64,000 bases of DNA from positions 620,001-684,000 of the forward strand of contig NZ_CP086063.1 of NCBI RefSeq assembly GCF_020783315.1, in the 5' to 3' direction. Positions 34,397-42,461 of the stretch are shown in pieces (the stretch's first letter is position 1; the number at the start of each line of letters is the position of its first letter). Source of the stretch: Ferruginibacter lapsinanis (GTDB lineage: Bacteria > Bacteroidota > Bacteroidia > Chitinophagales > Chitinophagaceae). The notes under the pieces are model-generated. The model worked only from the letters and a program-made list of their open reading frames with translations. It was not told the DNA's origin and did not search any database. A program made the translations under genes and the position numbers.

Positions 34397-35248
34397 ATGG
34401 CAACTAAAAAGAAAGTAGCAGCCAAGCCTGCTGCAAAAAAAACGGCTAAACCCATTAAAAAAGCTGTGCCTGTTAAAAAAGTTGCCCCTAAAAAGGCTGC
34501 TAAACCTACCCCTAAAAAGGTGGCAAAACCTACTCCAAAATCCGCTAAACCACTGCCCAAAAAAGTTGCTCCTAAAAAGGCGGCACCGGCTCCTGCAAAA
34601 AAAGCTGCAGCACCGGCCCCTAAAAAAGTAACGGTAGTTAAAAAAAGTCCCGAAAAGGCAGCACCAAAACCTATGACAAAAAAAGTTGAAGCAAAAGCAA
34701 CGCCTAAGCCGGCTGCTCCGGCTAAAGTAACTGCGCCGGTTAAAGCAAAGGACATTAAAGTGCCTGCGCCAAAGCCTGTAGTTATTCCAAAAATATCTAC
34801 TAAAACAGTACGTACCTACCAGCCAGATTTTACTAAATCTGTTTTGGATAAGGCTCCGAAAGATCCAGGCGCTCCTTCTCAGCGTTACAGCGATCCTGAA
34901 TTGGCTGAGTTTAAGGAGCTTATATTGCGCAAGCTGGAAGCTGCGAAAAAAGAACTTTCATACTTACACGGACTAATTACCCGTAAAGATGAAATGGGTG
35001 GTGATGATACAGATAATCGCTACATGACCATGGAAGATGGCAGTTTAAGCATGGAAAGAGAACAATTGAGCCAAATGGCCAGTCGTCAGATCACTTTCAT
35101 CGACCATCTGGAAAAAGCGATCATGCGTATCGAAAATAAAACTTACGGCATCTGCCGTGTAACAGGCAAATTAATTGACAAAGCCCGTTTACGTGCAGTA
35201 CCTCATGCAACATTAAGCATAGAAGCTAAAATGGGAGCAGTAAAATAA
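34397..35248 (+). CDS. DksA/TraR-like protein with Lys/Ala/Pro histone-like tail
   Basis: 283 aa in two very different halves. Residues 1-135 are almost only Lys, Ala, Pro, Val and Thr in repeats such as PKKVAPKKAA and KKVTVVKKS, like histone H1 tails. Residues about 160-283 are DksA/TraR-like: a helical hairpin (ELILRKLEAAKKELSYLHGL, MSMEREQLSQM-type region) and YGICRVTGKLIDKARLRAVPHATLSIEAK. The DksA zinc finger needs four Cys; here only the first remains, so it probably binds no zinc. DksA-like proteins modulate RNA polymerase with ppGpp; the tail suggests nucleic-acid or polyanion binding. It starts 1 nt after ileS, so translation is probably coupled. Confidence 0.88.
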   Translation: MATKKKVAAKPAAKKTAKPIKKAVPVKKVAPKKAAKPTPKKVAKPTPKSAKPLPKKVAPKKAAPAPAKKAAAPAPKKVTVVKKSPEKAAPKPMTKKVEAKATPKPAAPAKVTAPVKAKDIKVPAPKPVVIPKISTKTVRTYQPDFTKSVLDKAPKDPGAPSQRYSDPELAEFKELILRKLEAAKKELSYLHGLITRKDEMGGDDTDNRYMTMEDGSLSMEREQLSQMASRQITFIDHLEKAIMRIENKTYGICRVTGKLIDKARLRAVPHATLSIEAKMGAVK

Positions 35249-35267
35249 TTGATCACTGATAATTGAT

Positions 35268-35304
35268 AGTGGAGAATTGTGAAAGCAGTTCTCCACTTTT
35301 ATTT
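35268..35304 (+). terminator. Intrinsic terminator of ileS-dksA unit
   Basis: Arms AGTGGAGAA (35268-35276) and TTCTCCACT (35289-35297), a 12-nt loop, then TTTATTTT. It lies 20 nt after the stop. Confidence 0.85.
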
Positions 35305-35378
35305 TAATGTGCAGGCAAATTTCAGTAATCGGTTTATAGCAATAAACTGTATAACTTTACAAGTACAAACACAATACA

Positions 35379-35747
35379 ATGCAAGCAGAAACCAAACGTC
35401 AGAAACAAGTAGCAGGCCTGATCAATGAAGAGTTGAATGATATTTTTCGCCGTATGGGATTAAATATGATGGATGGTGGAATGATCTCTATTGCAAACGT
35501 AAAAATCACTCCCGACCTCTTTGAGGCAAGAGTATACCTGAGCATGTTTCAGGTAAAAGATACTCAGGCTGCACTATTGAAATTTGAAGAAAAAAATAAA
35601 GAGATCCGAAAAGAACTCGGTACCCGTGTTCGTCATCAATTAAGAAGTATTCCGGAATTAAAATTCTTTATTGATGATACATTGGATTATGTTTTCAAAA
35701 TGGAAGAATTGTTTGAAAAGATAAAGAAAGAAGAAAAAGACAAATAG
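35379..35747 (+). CDS. rbfA: Ribosome-binding factor A
   Basis: Assembly factor for the 30S subunit, needed for 16S 5'-end processing and cold growth. The 122-aa product has the KH-like fold: QVAGLINEELNDIF, ISIANVKITPDLFEARVYLSMF, the RHQLRSIPELKFFIDDTLDY segment and an acidic-basic helical end (FEKIKKEEKDK). Typical length. It lies upstream of an FtsX-type permease gene, a pairing I have seen described as common in Bacteroidota, but a long inverted repeat separates them here. Confidence 0.94.
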   Translation: MQAETKRQKQVAGLINEELNDIFRRMGLNMMDGGMISIANVKITPDLFEARVYLSMFQVKDTQAALLKFEEKNKEIRKELGTRVRHQLRSIPELKFFIDDTLDYVFKMEELFEKIKKEEKDK

Positions 35748-35752
35748 TTGGA

Positions 35753-35831
35753 AGTTGGAAGTTTGAGGTTGGAGGTTAGGGACCTTTAACTTAGAAACAT
35801 ACTTCCTACCTCCAACCTCAAACCTCCAACT
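35753..35831. repeat. 24-bp inverted repeat (23/24 match) behind rbfA
   Basis: Left arm 35753-35776 is GTTGGA-type repeats; right arm 35808-35831 is its reverse complement with one mismatch; the loop is 31 nt. Within each arm the unit GTTGGAGGTTTGAG is itself quasi-repetitive. It has no T-run, so a terminator is unlikely. Confidence 0.75.
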
Positions 35832-35842
35832 AATAACTACGA

Positions 35843-37066
35843 ATGTATTTACGTTTCGCCTGGAGATATTTTAAAGCAAAAAAAAGTGCCAACGCTATCA
35901 ACATCATCGCCTGGGTTACAGTAGGCGTAATTGCTTTTGCCACTACCTGCCAGATTTTAGTATTAAGCGTTTTTAATGGATTTGAAGACCTGGTAAAATC
36001 GCTCTACGCATCTTTTTATGCAGATGTAAAAATAATTCCTGCCAAAGGCAAAACATTTACACTTACTCCCGAGCAGATATCATCCATCAAACAACGTAAA
36101 GGAATAAACGCAGTTTCACTGATTGCCGAAGAAAAAGCATTAATAAAGAATGAAGATGCCCAGGCAATTGTTTACCTGAAAGGTGTAGATAATAATTTTT
36201 TAAACGTTAGTGGTGTACCGGGTAAAACAGTGCAGGGTAAATTTAATACCGGTACTGCAGAAGATCCCGGACTGATAGTTGGTTATGGCGTACAAAATGC
36301 CGCTGCAATTAATGTTGACGGGGCATTTGCGCCATCTGTACTTACCCTCATCTTACCTAAAAAAGGCGTTACGCAGGTTACTGACCCATTGCAGGCGTTA
36401 AGCGAAGGAAATGTTACAGCAACCGGTGTATTTATGATCCAGCAGGATTTTGATAGTAAATATGCTATTACCAATATTGATTTTGTAAAACAACAAATGG
36501 GTTTTACTGAAAATGAATTCAGTGCAGCTGAAGTCAGGCTTAATAGCAAAGTTGATCCAAAGCAAGCACAACAAGATCTATCAAACTTATTAGGGAGTAA
36601 GTATACTGTACAAACAAAATATCAGCAGAACACTAGTTTATATACTACCATGAGATTGGAAAAATGGTTCATCTACGGCGTACTTACTTTGATATTGATC
36701 ATTGCTGCTTTTAATATGATCAGTGCTTTAACAATGCTCGTTCTTGAAAAACAAAAAGACATTAGTGTGTTGCAAAGTATGGGCGCCAATAAACAAATGA
36801 TCTACAAGATCTTTCTTAGTGAAGGATTATTACTAGGTGTTATAGGGGCTGTTACAGGCGTTATTTTGGCCAGTATTATTTGTATGCTACAAATGAAATA
36901 CAAACTGGTAAAATTACAGGGAGGTTCTTTTCTGATCGATTATTTTCCGGTGAAACTGCAGGTAACAGATTTTGCACTGGTTACCATTACCGTATTACTC
37001 ATTACATTTTTTGCATCATGGCTACCTGCACGAAAAGCTGCTAATCAACCGATTGAATTGCGTTGA
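35843..37066 (+). CDS. FtsX-like ABC transporter permease (LolC/E-type)
   Basis: 407-aa inner-membrane protein. N-terminal cytoplasmic helix and TM1 (MYLRFAWRYFKAKKSANAIN then about 20-45), a large periplasmic domain (about 50-270), and three TM helices (about 278-305, 325-350, 372-395) with the FtsX-family cytoplasmic loop SMGANKQMIYKIFLSEGLLLGVIGA and LPARKAANQPIELR. This is the LolC/LolE or MacB-like architecture, acting on lipoproteins or other envelope substrates with a separately coded ATPase. No ATPase is adjacent. ATG at 35843, ending 8 nt from a convergent gene. Confidence 0.88.
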   Translation: MYLRFAWRYFKAKKSANAINIIAWVTVGVIAFATTCQILVLSVFNGFEDLVKSLYASFYADVKIIPAKGKTFTLTPEQISSIKQRKGINAVSLIAEEKALIKNEDAQAIVYLKGVDNNFLNVSGVPGKTVQGKFNTGTAEDPGLIVGYGVQNAAAINVDGAFAPSVLTLILPKKGVTQVTDPLQALSEGNVTATGVFMIQQDFDSKYAITNIDFVKQQMGFTENEFSAAEVRLNSKVDPKQAQQDLSNLLGSKYTVQTKYQQNTSLYTTMRLEKWFIYGVLTLILIIAAFNMISALTMLVLEKQKDISVLQSMGANKQMIYKIFLSEGLLLGVIGAVTGVILASIICMLQMKYKLVKLQGGSFLIDYFPVKLQVTDFALVTITVLLITFFASWLPARKAANQPIELR

Positions 37067-37074
37067 TCAGAAAC

Positions 37075-38424
37075 CTAATCAATCGTAGTTTTATTTGACT
37101 GCATATTTTTCAATACTTTTTTGAAATCTTCGGCCGTATAGCTGTACCCTTTTTTTGTTACCAGGTCAATTGCTTTCTTTTCTGCATCGATTGCCTTGAT
37201 CTTATCGCCGAGCACATATAAAAGTCTTGCGTATGTATCCCAATACAATCCTTCATTTTCCTCCAGCTCAAGTGATTTCAAACTCCAATAACTGGCATTT
37301 CTAAGATCGGTAGATTTTTTTGCTGCCTTATAAAAATTCCAGGCATGCTGGTTAAGCGTTGAAGCATAAAACTTTGCAAATGTTTGTGTCGGGACCTCCA
37401 CACTATCATTTAAAGAATCAACATTCGCAGTTGTCTTTTCTATCTGTCTTTTATCCCAGGCCCTGATAGAATCCAACAAAACATTATTAATATATTGATC
37501 TATATAAATTTTGGCATTATAAATATATGACTGGGTATCTCTTACAGCCCAGTAATAATCTGCACAATAAAGTGAATAATTCTTTTGTGCTGTTTTAGAT
37601 TTTTTAATAGAATTCCCCTCAGTAAATGCACGGATCACACGTAATGCATAATTATCATTTTTCTCTTTAACTGCTTTGGCCATCGATTTGATACGAACCC
37701 TTTTATTTACCGCTGAACGAACTTTTCGATCGGTTCTATACCATACTTCTTTGTACATAGACTTGCTGGTATGCCATGCATCATCAGCACTTGATCCGTA
37801 TATAGAAACATGCTCCATGATAAATGAGTTTATTCTGTAAGAAGACATTAATGAATCTTTTGGAACAAGTGTTGCATATTCATCAAGAAGATCATCAATA
37901 TCTAATCCCAGGTCAATTCTTTTATTAATATATGTTTCTAAAAAAGTAATATCTGTATTCCCTGCATTGTATTCTTTTGTCAGCACTTCCAAACTGTCCA
38001 TCCCTGCCTTATTTGATATTGCTTTATCGCAGGCTTTTATATATTCTTTTGAAGTTGAGCTGTTATACGCCAATTGATGCAGTACATTTCCTTTGGGACC
38101 AATAAATAAAATACCTCCGGTATTGGCTCTGTCAAAATGATCGGTTAACGTTGTGTAAGAAATATCTTTTGTTGATAAAGTAATAGCAATAAAATCCTTT
38201 GCTATTTTATCGCTCAGGGCTGCATCCGAAAAATTTTTAAGTGTTATGTCCTTACATACTACACAATCCGGAGTTGGAACAAAAACAAAAAGTAATTTAC
38301 CATCTTTTGCAGCTTTTTGAAGAGCTGCCTGATATTGTAAGTTCTTGAATTTCACTTGACCGTTTACAAAAAAAGGATAGGTCAAAATCAATGCGATAAA
38401 ACAAGCAACTTTTGTTAGTCTCAT
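37075..38424 (-). CDS. Secreted thioredoxin-fold protein, 449 aa
   Basis: Periplasmic protein with signal peptide (about 1-22, ending FVNG). A thioredoxin-like domain follows (about 25-150): DGKLLFVFVPTPDCVVCKDI, with the CxxC pair C54 and C57 in place of the usual WCGPC, and GGILFIGPKGNVLHQLAY near the cis-Pro site. The rest (150-449) is an all-helical region resembling TPR-like repeats (YWSLKSLELEENEGLYWDTYARLLYVLGDK). Probably thiol-disulfide or protein-protein role in the periplasm; exact substrate unknown. ATG at 38424. Confidence 0.8.
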   Translation of the reverse strand: MRLTKVACFIALILTYPFFVNGQVKFKNLQYQAALQKAAKDGKLLFVFVPTPDCVVCKDITLKNFSDAALSDKIAKDFIAITLSTKDISYTTLTDHFDRANTGGILFIGPKGNVLHQLAYNSSTSKEYIKACDKAISNKAGMDSLEVLTKEYNAGNTDITFLETYINKRIDLGLDIDDLLDEYATLVPKDSLMSSYRINSFIMEHVSIYGSSADDAWHTSKSMYKEVWYRTDRKVRSAVNKRVRIKSMAKAVKEKNDNYALRVIRAFTEGNSIKKSKTAQKNYSLYCADYYWAVRDTQSYIYNAKIYIDQYINNVLLDSIRAWDKRQIEKTTANVDSLNDSVEVPTQTFAKFYASTLNQHAWNFYKAAKKSTDLRNASYWSLKSLELEENEGLYWDTYARLLYVLGDKIKAIDAEKKAIDLVTKKGYSYTAEDFKKVLKNMQSNKTTID

Positions 38425-38466
38425 ATAAGTGGTTAGGTATTTATCCCGATCAGAGAAAAGCCAATA

Positions 38467-39303
38467 TTAATAATCGCCTAAAGTCTCCGGCAATTGAGCC
38501 AATGCTTTTGCCAGTTGTTCGTCATTTGGGGCAATACCATGCCATTCGTGGCTACCAACCATAAAATCGATTCCTGCTCCCATTTCAGTTCTCATCAAAA
38601 TAACAACTGGTTTACCTTTACCGGTCAAAGTTTTAGCCTTTTCCAATGTAGCTACCACTTCATCAATATCATTTCCTTTATCAAGATGAATTACTTCCCA
38701 GCCAAAAGCATCAAATTTTGCAGCTAAGTTGCCCAAACCCAATACTTTATCTGTAGGTCCATCGATCTGTTGACCATTCCAGTCAACAGTGGCGATCAAA
38801 TTATCGATTTTTTTATGGGCAGCAAATAAAATAGCTTCCCAGTTTTGCCCCTCATCCAATTCACCATCACCATGTAAAGAGAAAACAAGGCTATTGTCGT
38901 TATTCAATTTTTTTGCTAAAGCGGCTCCTGCAGCTACGCTAAGCCCTTGTCCTAAAGATCCGCTGGCCATACGCACCCCCGGCAAATGCTCGTGGGTAGT
39001 AGGATGCCCCTGTAAGCGGCTATTGATTTTTCTGAAGGTATTTAACTCTTTGGTAGGAAAATACCCGCTACGTGACAAAACGCTATAAAAAACAGGAGAA
39101 ATGTGGCCATTACTCAGGAAAAACACATCTTCTCCAACACCATCCATATTAAAGGCAGGATTATGCTTCATTACCTTAAAATACAAGGCTGTTAAAAACT
39201 CGGTACAGCCCAAAGAACCACCCGGGTGCCCACTTTGCACTGCATGCACCATTCTTACAATATCTCTGCGTATTTGTGTTGCAGTATCTTTCAAGTTACT
39301 CAT
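38467..39303 (-). CDS. Transketolase, N-terminal subunit
   Basis: 278-aa protein covering only the thiamine-pyrophosphate-binding N-terminal part: VQSGHPGGSLGCTEFLTALYF, GHISPVFYSVL, MASGSLGQGLSVAAGAALA, HGDGELDEGQNWEAI (the GDG...N metal/TPP motif), and GAGIDFMVGSHEWHGIAPND. The pyrimidine and C-terminal domains are missing, as expected for split transketolases where a second gene supplies them. That second gene is not downstream, where a thioredoxin-like gene lies instead. ATG at 39303. Confidence 0.9.
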   Translation of the reverse strand: MSNLKDTATQIRRDIVRMVHAVQSGHPGGSLGCTEFLTALYFKVMKHNPAFNMDGVGEDVFFLSNGHISPVFYSVLSRSGYFPTKELNTFRKINSRLQGHPTTHEHLPGVRMASGSLGQGLSVAAGAALAKKLNNDNSLVFSLHGDGELDEGQNWEAILFAAHKKIDNLIATVDWNGQQIDGPTDKVLGLGNLAAKFDAFGWEVIHLDKGNDIDEVVATLEKAKTLTGKGKPVVILMRTEMGAGIDFMVGSHEWHGIAPNDEQLAKALAQLPETLGDY

Positions 39304-39520
39304 ATATTAATTTTAGAGGTTGCAAACCTACTTTAAATAGGCACACCAGCAAAGTAAAAACGACGTTTTTTAGCAATACTTGAAAAAGATGTATTATTAT
39401 TTCATTATTTCATTGAGAGGAAGAACAAAAAAACATCAGATTTGTCAAGAATTTCAGGTTAAAATTTTTTTAACCGAGCTATTTTTGGTAAGTTGTGTTC
39501 CCGAAACTAGTTCGCTTGGA

Positions 39521-39550
39521 TTGAAACTATCAAACTAATTTGTAGTTTTG
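39521..39550 (+). promoter_or_regulatory. Promoter of the WecA/TagO-like gene
   Basis: TTG (39521-39523), 19-nt spacer, TAGTTTTG (39543-39550): a textbook Bacteroidota promoter. It overlaps a TTG that could open a longer frame at 39548, so it supports ATG 39584 as the real start. Confidence 0.75.
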
Positions 39551-39583
39551 CTCCCAATTTGTTTACGTAATACCCTTTTAGGC

Positions 39584-40711
39584 ATGGATCATATTTTTCT
39601 CAGTGCTGCGTTGGCGTTTTTGATTACATTTTTTGCAATCCCAATAATCATTCAGGTTGCTCGTGACAAAAAATTATTTGATGAACCGGACGAAAGAAAG
39701 GTACACAAGGTTGTTATCCCTACGTTAGGTGGTCTGGGTATATTCGCAGGCTTCATTTTAGCTACTTTGATTGGCGCTCCAACAGGAGGAAGAGAATTGC
39801 AATTTGTTGCAGCTGCTACTATAGTCATTTTCTTTTTGGGTATCAAAGATGATATTCTTGTTTTGTCCGCTGCCAAAAAATTTCTTGGTCAGATAATCGC
39901 TGCAGGTATAATTATTTGGTTTGGCAAATTGCAGATAACTGACATGCATGGCATTTTCGGTATTCATGGGCTGCCTCAAACAGCCAGCCTTGCACTTACA
40001 TTCTTCACTGCACTTGTTATCATCAATTCTTTCAATTTAATAGATGGCGTGGATGGTTTGGCTGGTAGTTTAGGGTTACTGACCACCCTCGTATTCGGCA
40101 CTTATTTCTTTTTTGCCGGAGAAGGCATGTACGCTGTAATGGCGTTTGCTTTATCAGGTAGTATCATTGCATTCCTTATCTATAATTTTTCTCCGGCTAA
40201 AATATTTATGGGTGATACCGGTTCTTTACTATTAGGACTAGTAAATGCTGTATTGGTCATTAAATTCATTGGTGTTGCCGGTAACCCTGCTAGTGCTATT
40301 CCTCTTCATGCTTCGCCTGCAATAGGCTTTGCAATACTGATTGTACCATTATTTGATACACTTCGTGTTTTTGGATTACGTATTTTAGACAGACGCTCTC
40401 CGTTTAGCCCTGACAGAACTCATGTTCATCATTTTTTATTAGATATGGGGCTGAACCACAAAAAAATAACTTTTGTGTGTATAGGAGTAAATATTGGATT
40501 CATCTTATTGGCATTCTTTTTACGTGATCTCGGAACTACTACTGTATTGGGAATAGTCCTGTTAAGTGCATTGGCTATGATCGGCCTTATTTACTACTTA
40601 CGGTCAAAAAATAATTTATTGCAAGCGTCAGCTAAATTAAAACGTGAAGAGTCTATTTTAAAACCACGCAAACTATTTACCCTTGCGTCAGAGGCTGTAG
40701 AAGCGGACTGA
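39584..40711 (+). CDS. WecA/TagO-type undecaprenyl-phosphate sugar-1-phosphate transferase
   Basis: 375-aa polytopic enzyme that attaches a sugar-1-phosphate, usually N-acetylglucosamine, to undecaprenyl phosphate, starting O-antigen, capsule or related polymers. About 10-11 membrane helices. Conserved cytoplasmic loops: DEPDERKVHKVVIPTLGG, FFLGIKDDILVLSA (Asp pair), INSFNLIDGVDGLAGSLG, FMGDTGSLLLG, and the HIHH-type RTHVHHFLLDMG. The His-rich last motif is typical of WecA rather than MraY. ATG 39584 (MDHIFLSAAL) is supported by the promoter position. No sugar biosynthesis genes are adjacent. Confidence 0.93.
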   Translation: MDHIFLSAALAFLITFFAIPIIIQVARDKKLFDEPDERKVHKVVIPTLGGLGIFAGFILATLIGAPTGGRELQFVAAATIVIFFLGIKDDILVLSAAKKFLGQIIAAGIIIWFGKLQITDMHGIFGIHGLPQTASLALTFFTALVIINSFNLIDGVDGLAGSLGLLTTLVFGTYFFFAGEGMYAVMAFALSGSIIAFLIYNFSPAKIFMGDTGSLLLGLVNAVLVIKFIGVAGNPASAIPLHASPAIGFAILIVPLFDTLRVFGLRILDRRSPFSPDRTHVHHFLLDMGLNHKKITFVCIGVNIGFILLAFFLRDLGTTTVLGIVLLSALAMIGLIYYLRSKNNLLQASAKLKREESILKPRKLFTLASEAVEAD

Positions 40712-40883
40712 CCCTATGTACGATTTTGGATGTACGATCTACTACTAACTTTCAAGTTTTGAAAAGTAAATAAAAATAGTAAGTTCGTTAAATTTAATGA
40801 AATCGTAAATCCACTAGTTCAAAACGTGAATGATTTTACTCTTCCTTTGCAAATTTCACTATCCGCCGCATCATTCTTTTCTT

Positions 40884-40891
40884 TAGCTTTG
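40884..40891 (+). promoter_or_regulatory. -7 promoter box of frr
   Basis: TAGCTTTG, matching TAnnTTTG, 22 nt before the frr ATG, the same spacing as rplS. No -33 TTG at the right distance. Confidence 0.55.
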
Positions 40892-40913
40892 CAGCCAAGT
40901 AATTTTTTATTTT

Positions 40914-41477
40914 ATGTCAGAAGAGTTAGATTTAATCAAAATGGACGCTGAGTCTACAATGAGAAAGGCAATAAGCCATTTGGAAACAGAATTGACAAAA
41001 ATTCGTGCAGGTAAAGCCAATCCCAATATGCTGGATGGAATTGTGGCGGAATATTATGGTTCCCCTACTCCTTTGGCACAAATTGCTAATATAATGGTAT
41101 TAGATGCCCGTACCATTTCTGTTCAGCCCTGGGAAAAAAATATGCTTCAACCAATTGAAAGAGCGATCATTGCTGCTAACATTGGCATTAACCCTCAGAA
41201 TGATGGTAATTTTATCAGACTATTTTTACCTCCGTTAACCGAAGAAAGACGTAAAGAATTAGTGAAGAGATGTAATGGTGAAGGCGAAACGGGCAAGGTA
41301 TCCATTCGCAGTATCAGAAGAGATGCCATCGAACAAATAAAAAAATTACAAAAAGACGGATTAAGCGAAGATGCCGCAAAAGATGCTGAAGCAGAGATAC
41401 AGGAGCTTACCAATAAATTTATCGGGCTGGTAGAAAAGCACCTGGAAGCAAAAGAAAAAGAAATTATGGTGGTGTAA
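40914..41477 (+). CDS. frr: Ribosome recycling factor
   Basis: Splits post-termination ribosomes together with EF-G. The 187-aa protein has the two-domain RRF pattern: MDAESTMRKAISHLETELTKIRAGKANPNMLDGI, YYGSPTPLAQIANIMVLDART, IQPWEKNMLQPIERAI-type segment, and LTEERRKELVKRCNGEGETGKVSIRSIRRDA. Length is normal. pyrH, its common upstream partner, is not here. A long hairpin-forming repeat lies between it and the next gene. Confidence 0.97.
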   Translation: MSEELDLIKMDAESTMRKAISHLETELTKIRAGKANPNMLDGIVAEYYGSPTPLAQIANIMVLDARTISVQPWEKNMLQPIERAIIAANIGINPQNDGNFIRLFLPPLTEERRKELVKRCNGEGETGKVSIRSIRRDAIEQIKKLQKDGLSEDAAKDAEAEIQELTNKFIGLVEKHLEAKEKEIMVV

Positions 41478-41495
41478 TCATAATTAAAAATGAAT

Positions 41496-41545
41496 AATGA
41501 AAAATTAAAAATAGGTTTCCATGAACCTGAGATTAATTTTTCATT
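41496..41545 (+). repeat. Long inverted repeat behind frr
   Basis: Outer arms AATGAAAAATTAA (41496-41508) and TTAATTTTTCATT (41533-41545), inner arms AGGTT (41513-41517) and AACCT (41524-41528). Together they can form an 18-bp interrupted hairpin. TTTTTAGTTTTTAG follows, so it might act as a terminator for frr. Confidence 0.6.
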
Positions 41546-41573
41546 TTTAGTTTTTAGTTTTTAACTAAATAAG

Positions 41574-42461
41574 ATGCCTTTTAAGTTTGATGAAACTGCT
41601 TTAATACTTATAACTACTCCCCTATACATTTTAGTTATCGGAGGAGAAATATTATTCAGCCATCTTCACGTAAAAAAATATTATAGTTTTAAAGGTGTCA
41701 TTCAGAACATATATCTGTCATTAATAAATGCAGGCATAGATCTGTTATTCAGGTCGATATATCTTTTTATTATCCTCCAATGGTTTTATACGCATGCCTT
41801 CTATTCATTCAAGCCATTTGGGTGGGTATATTGGCTGATGCTTTTTATTTTAGAAGATCTGGCATTTTATGTGGAGCATAGGGTCGATCATTATTGCCGA
41901 GTTTTCTGGGCAGTACATGTTACGCATCATTCTTCGGAAGAATACAATCTTACAACAGGATTCCGTTCATCAGTATTCCAACCCCTGTATCGTTTCATTT
42001 ACTTTATCCCATTAGCCTTACTTGGTTTTGACCCAATCGATATTGTATTTATGTATTCGATTACGCAGATATATGGTATCCTTGTGCATACACAGGCAAT
42101 AAAAAAAATGCCTAAATGGTTTGAGATACTATTTGTAAGTCCCAGTCATCACAGGGTACATCATGCAAGCAATGTTTTGTATCTGGATAAGAATATGGGA
42201 ATGTGTTTAATTATCTGGGATAAAATGTTTGGCACTTTTCAGGAAGAAATACCCGACGAGCCGGTAAAATATGGACTTACAAAACCTATTAGCAACCCGT
42301 ATCATCCGTTGAAAATTATTTTTCACGAGTGGCAAAGTATTGGTAAAGACCTGAAAAAGAAAACATCTTTTTTTACCAAGTTAAAATATCTTTTTATGCC
42401 ACCGGGATGGAGCCATGATGGTAGTAGTAAGACGGCAAAGGAGATGAGAAAAGAGTTATAA
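41574..42461 (+). CDS. Sterol desaturase / fatty-acid hydroxylase family membrane enzyme
   Basis: 295-aa diiron membrane enzyme. Four membrane segments (about 8-28, 40-70, 85-105, 140-165). Histidine boxes: EHRVDH (about 103-108), HVTHHSSEEYN (about 115), HTQAIKKMP, and HHRVHHASN (about 198). These bind the two irons that hydroxylate or desaturate lipids. Which lipid (sphingolipid, carotenoid, fatty acid) cannot be told. Sphingolipid-related use would fit Bacteroidota but is inference. The 3' end overlaps the convergent transporter gene by 6 nt. Confidence 0.9.
   Translation: MPFKFDETALILITTPLYILVIGGEILFSHLHVKKYYSFKGVIQNIYLSLINAGIDLLFRSIYLFIILQWFYTHAFYSFKPFGWVYWLMLFILEDLAFYVEHRVDHYCRVFWAVHVTHHSSEEYNLTTGFRSSVFQPLYRFIYFIPLALLGFDPIDIVFMYSITQIYGILVHTQAIKKMPKWFEILFVSPSHHRVHHASNVLYLDKNMGMCLIIWDKMFGTFQEEIPDEPVKYGLTKPISNPYHPLKIIFHEWQSIGKDLKKKTSFFTKLKYLFMPPGWSHDGSSKTAKEMRKEL

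Noticed and set aside
34363..34755. 130-aa Gly/Ala/Phe-rich minus-strand frame opposite the Lys/Ala-rich tail
   Set aside because: Mirror artefact of the KKAP repeats; it overlaps the ileS end and has no independent support.
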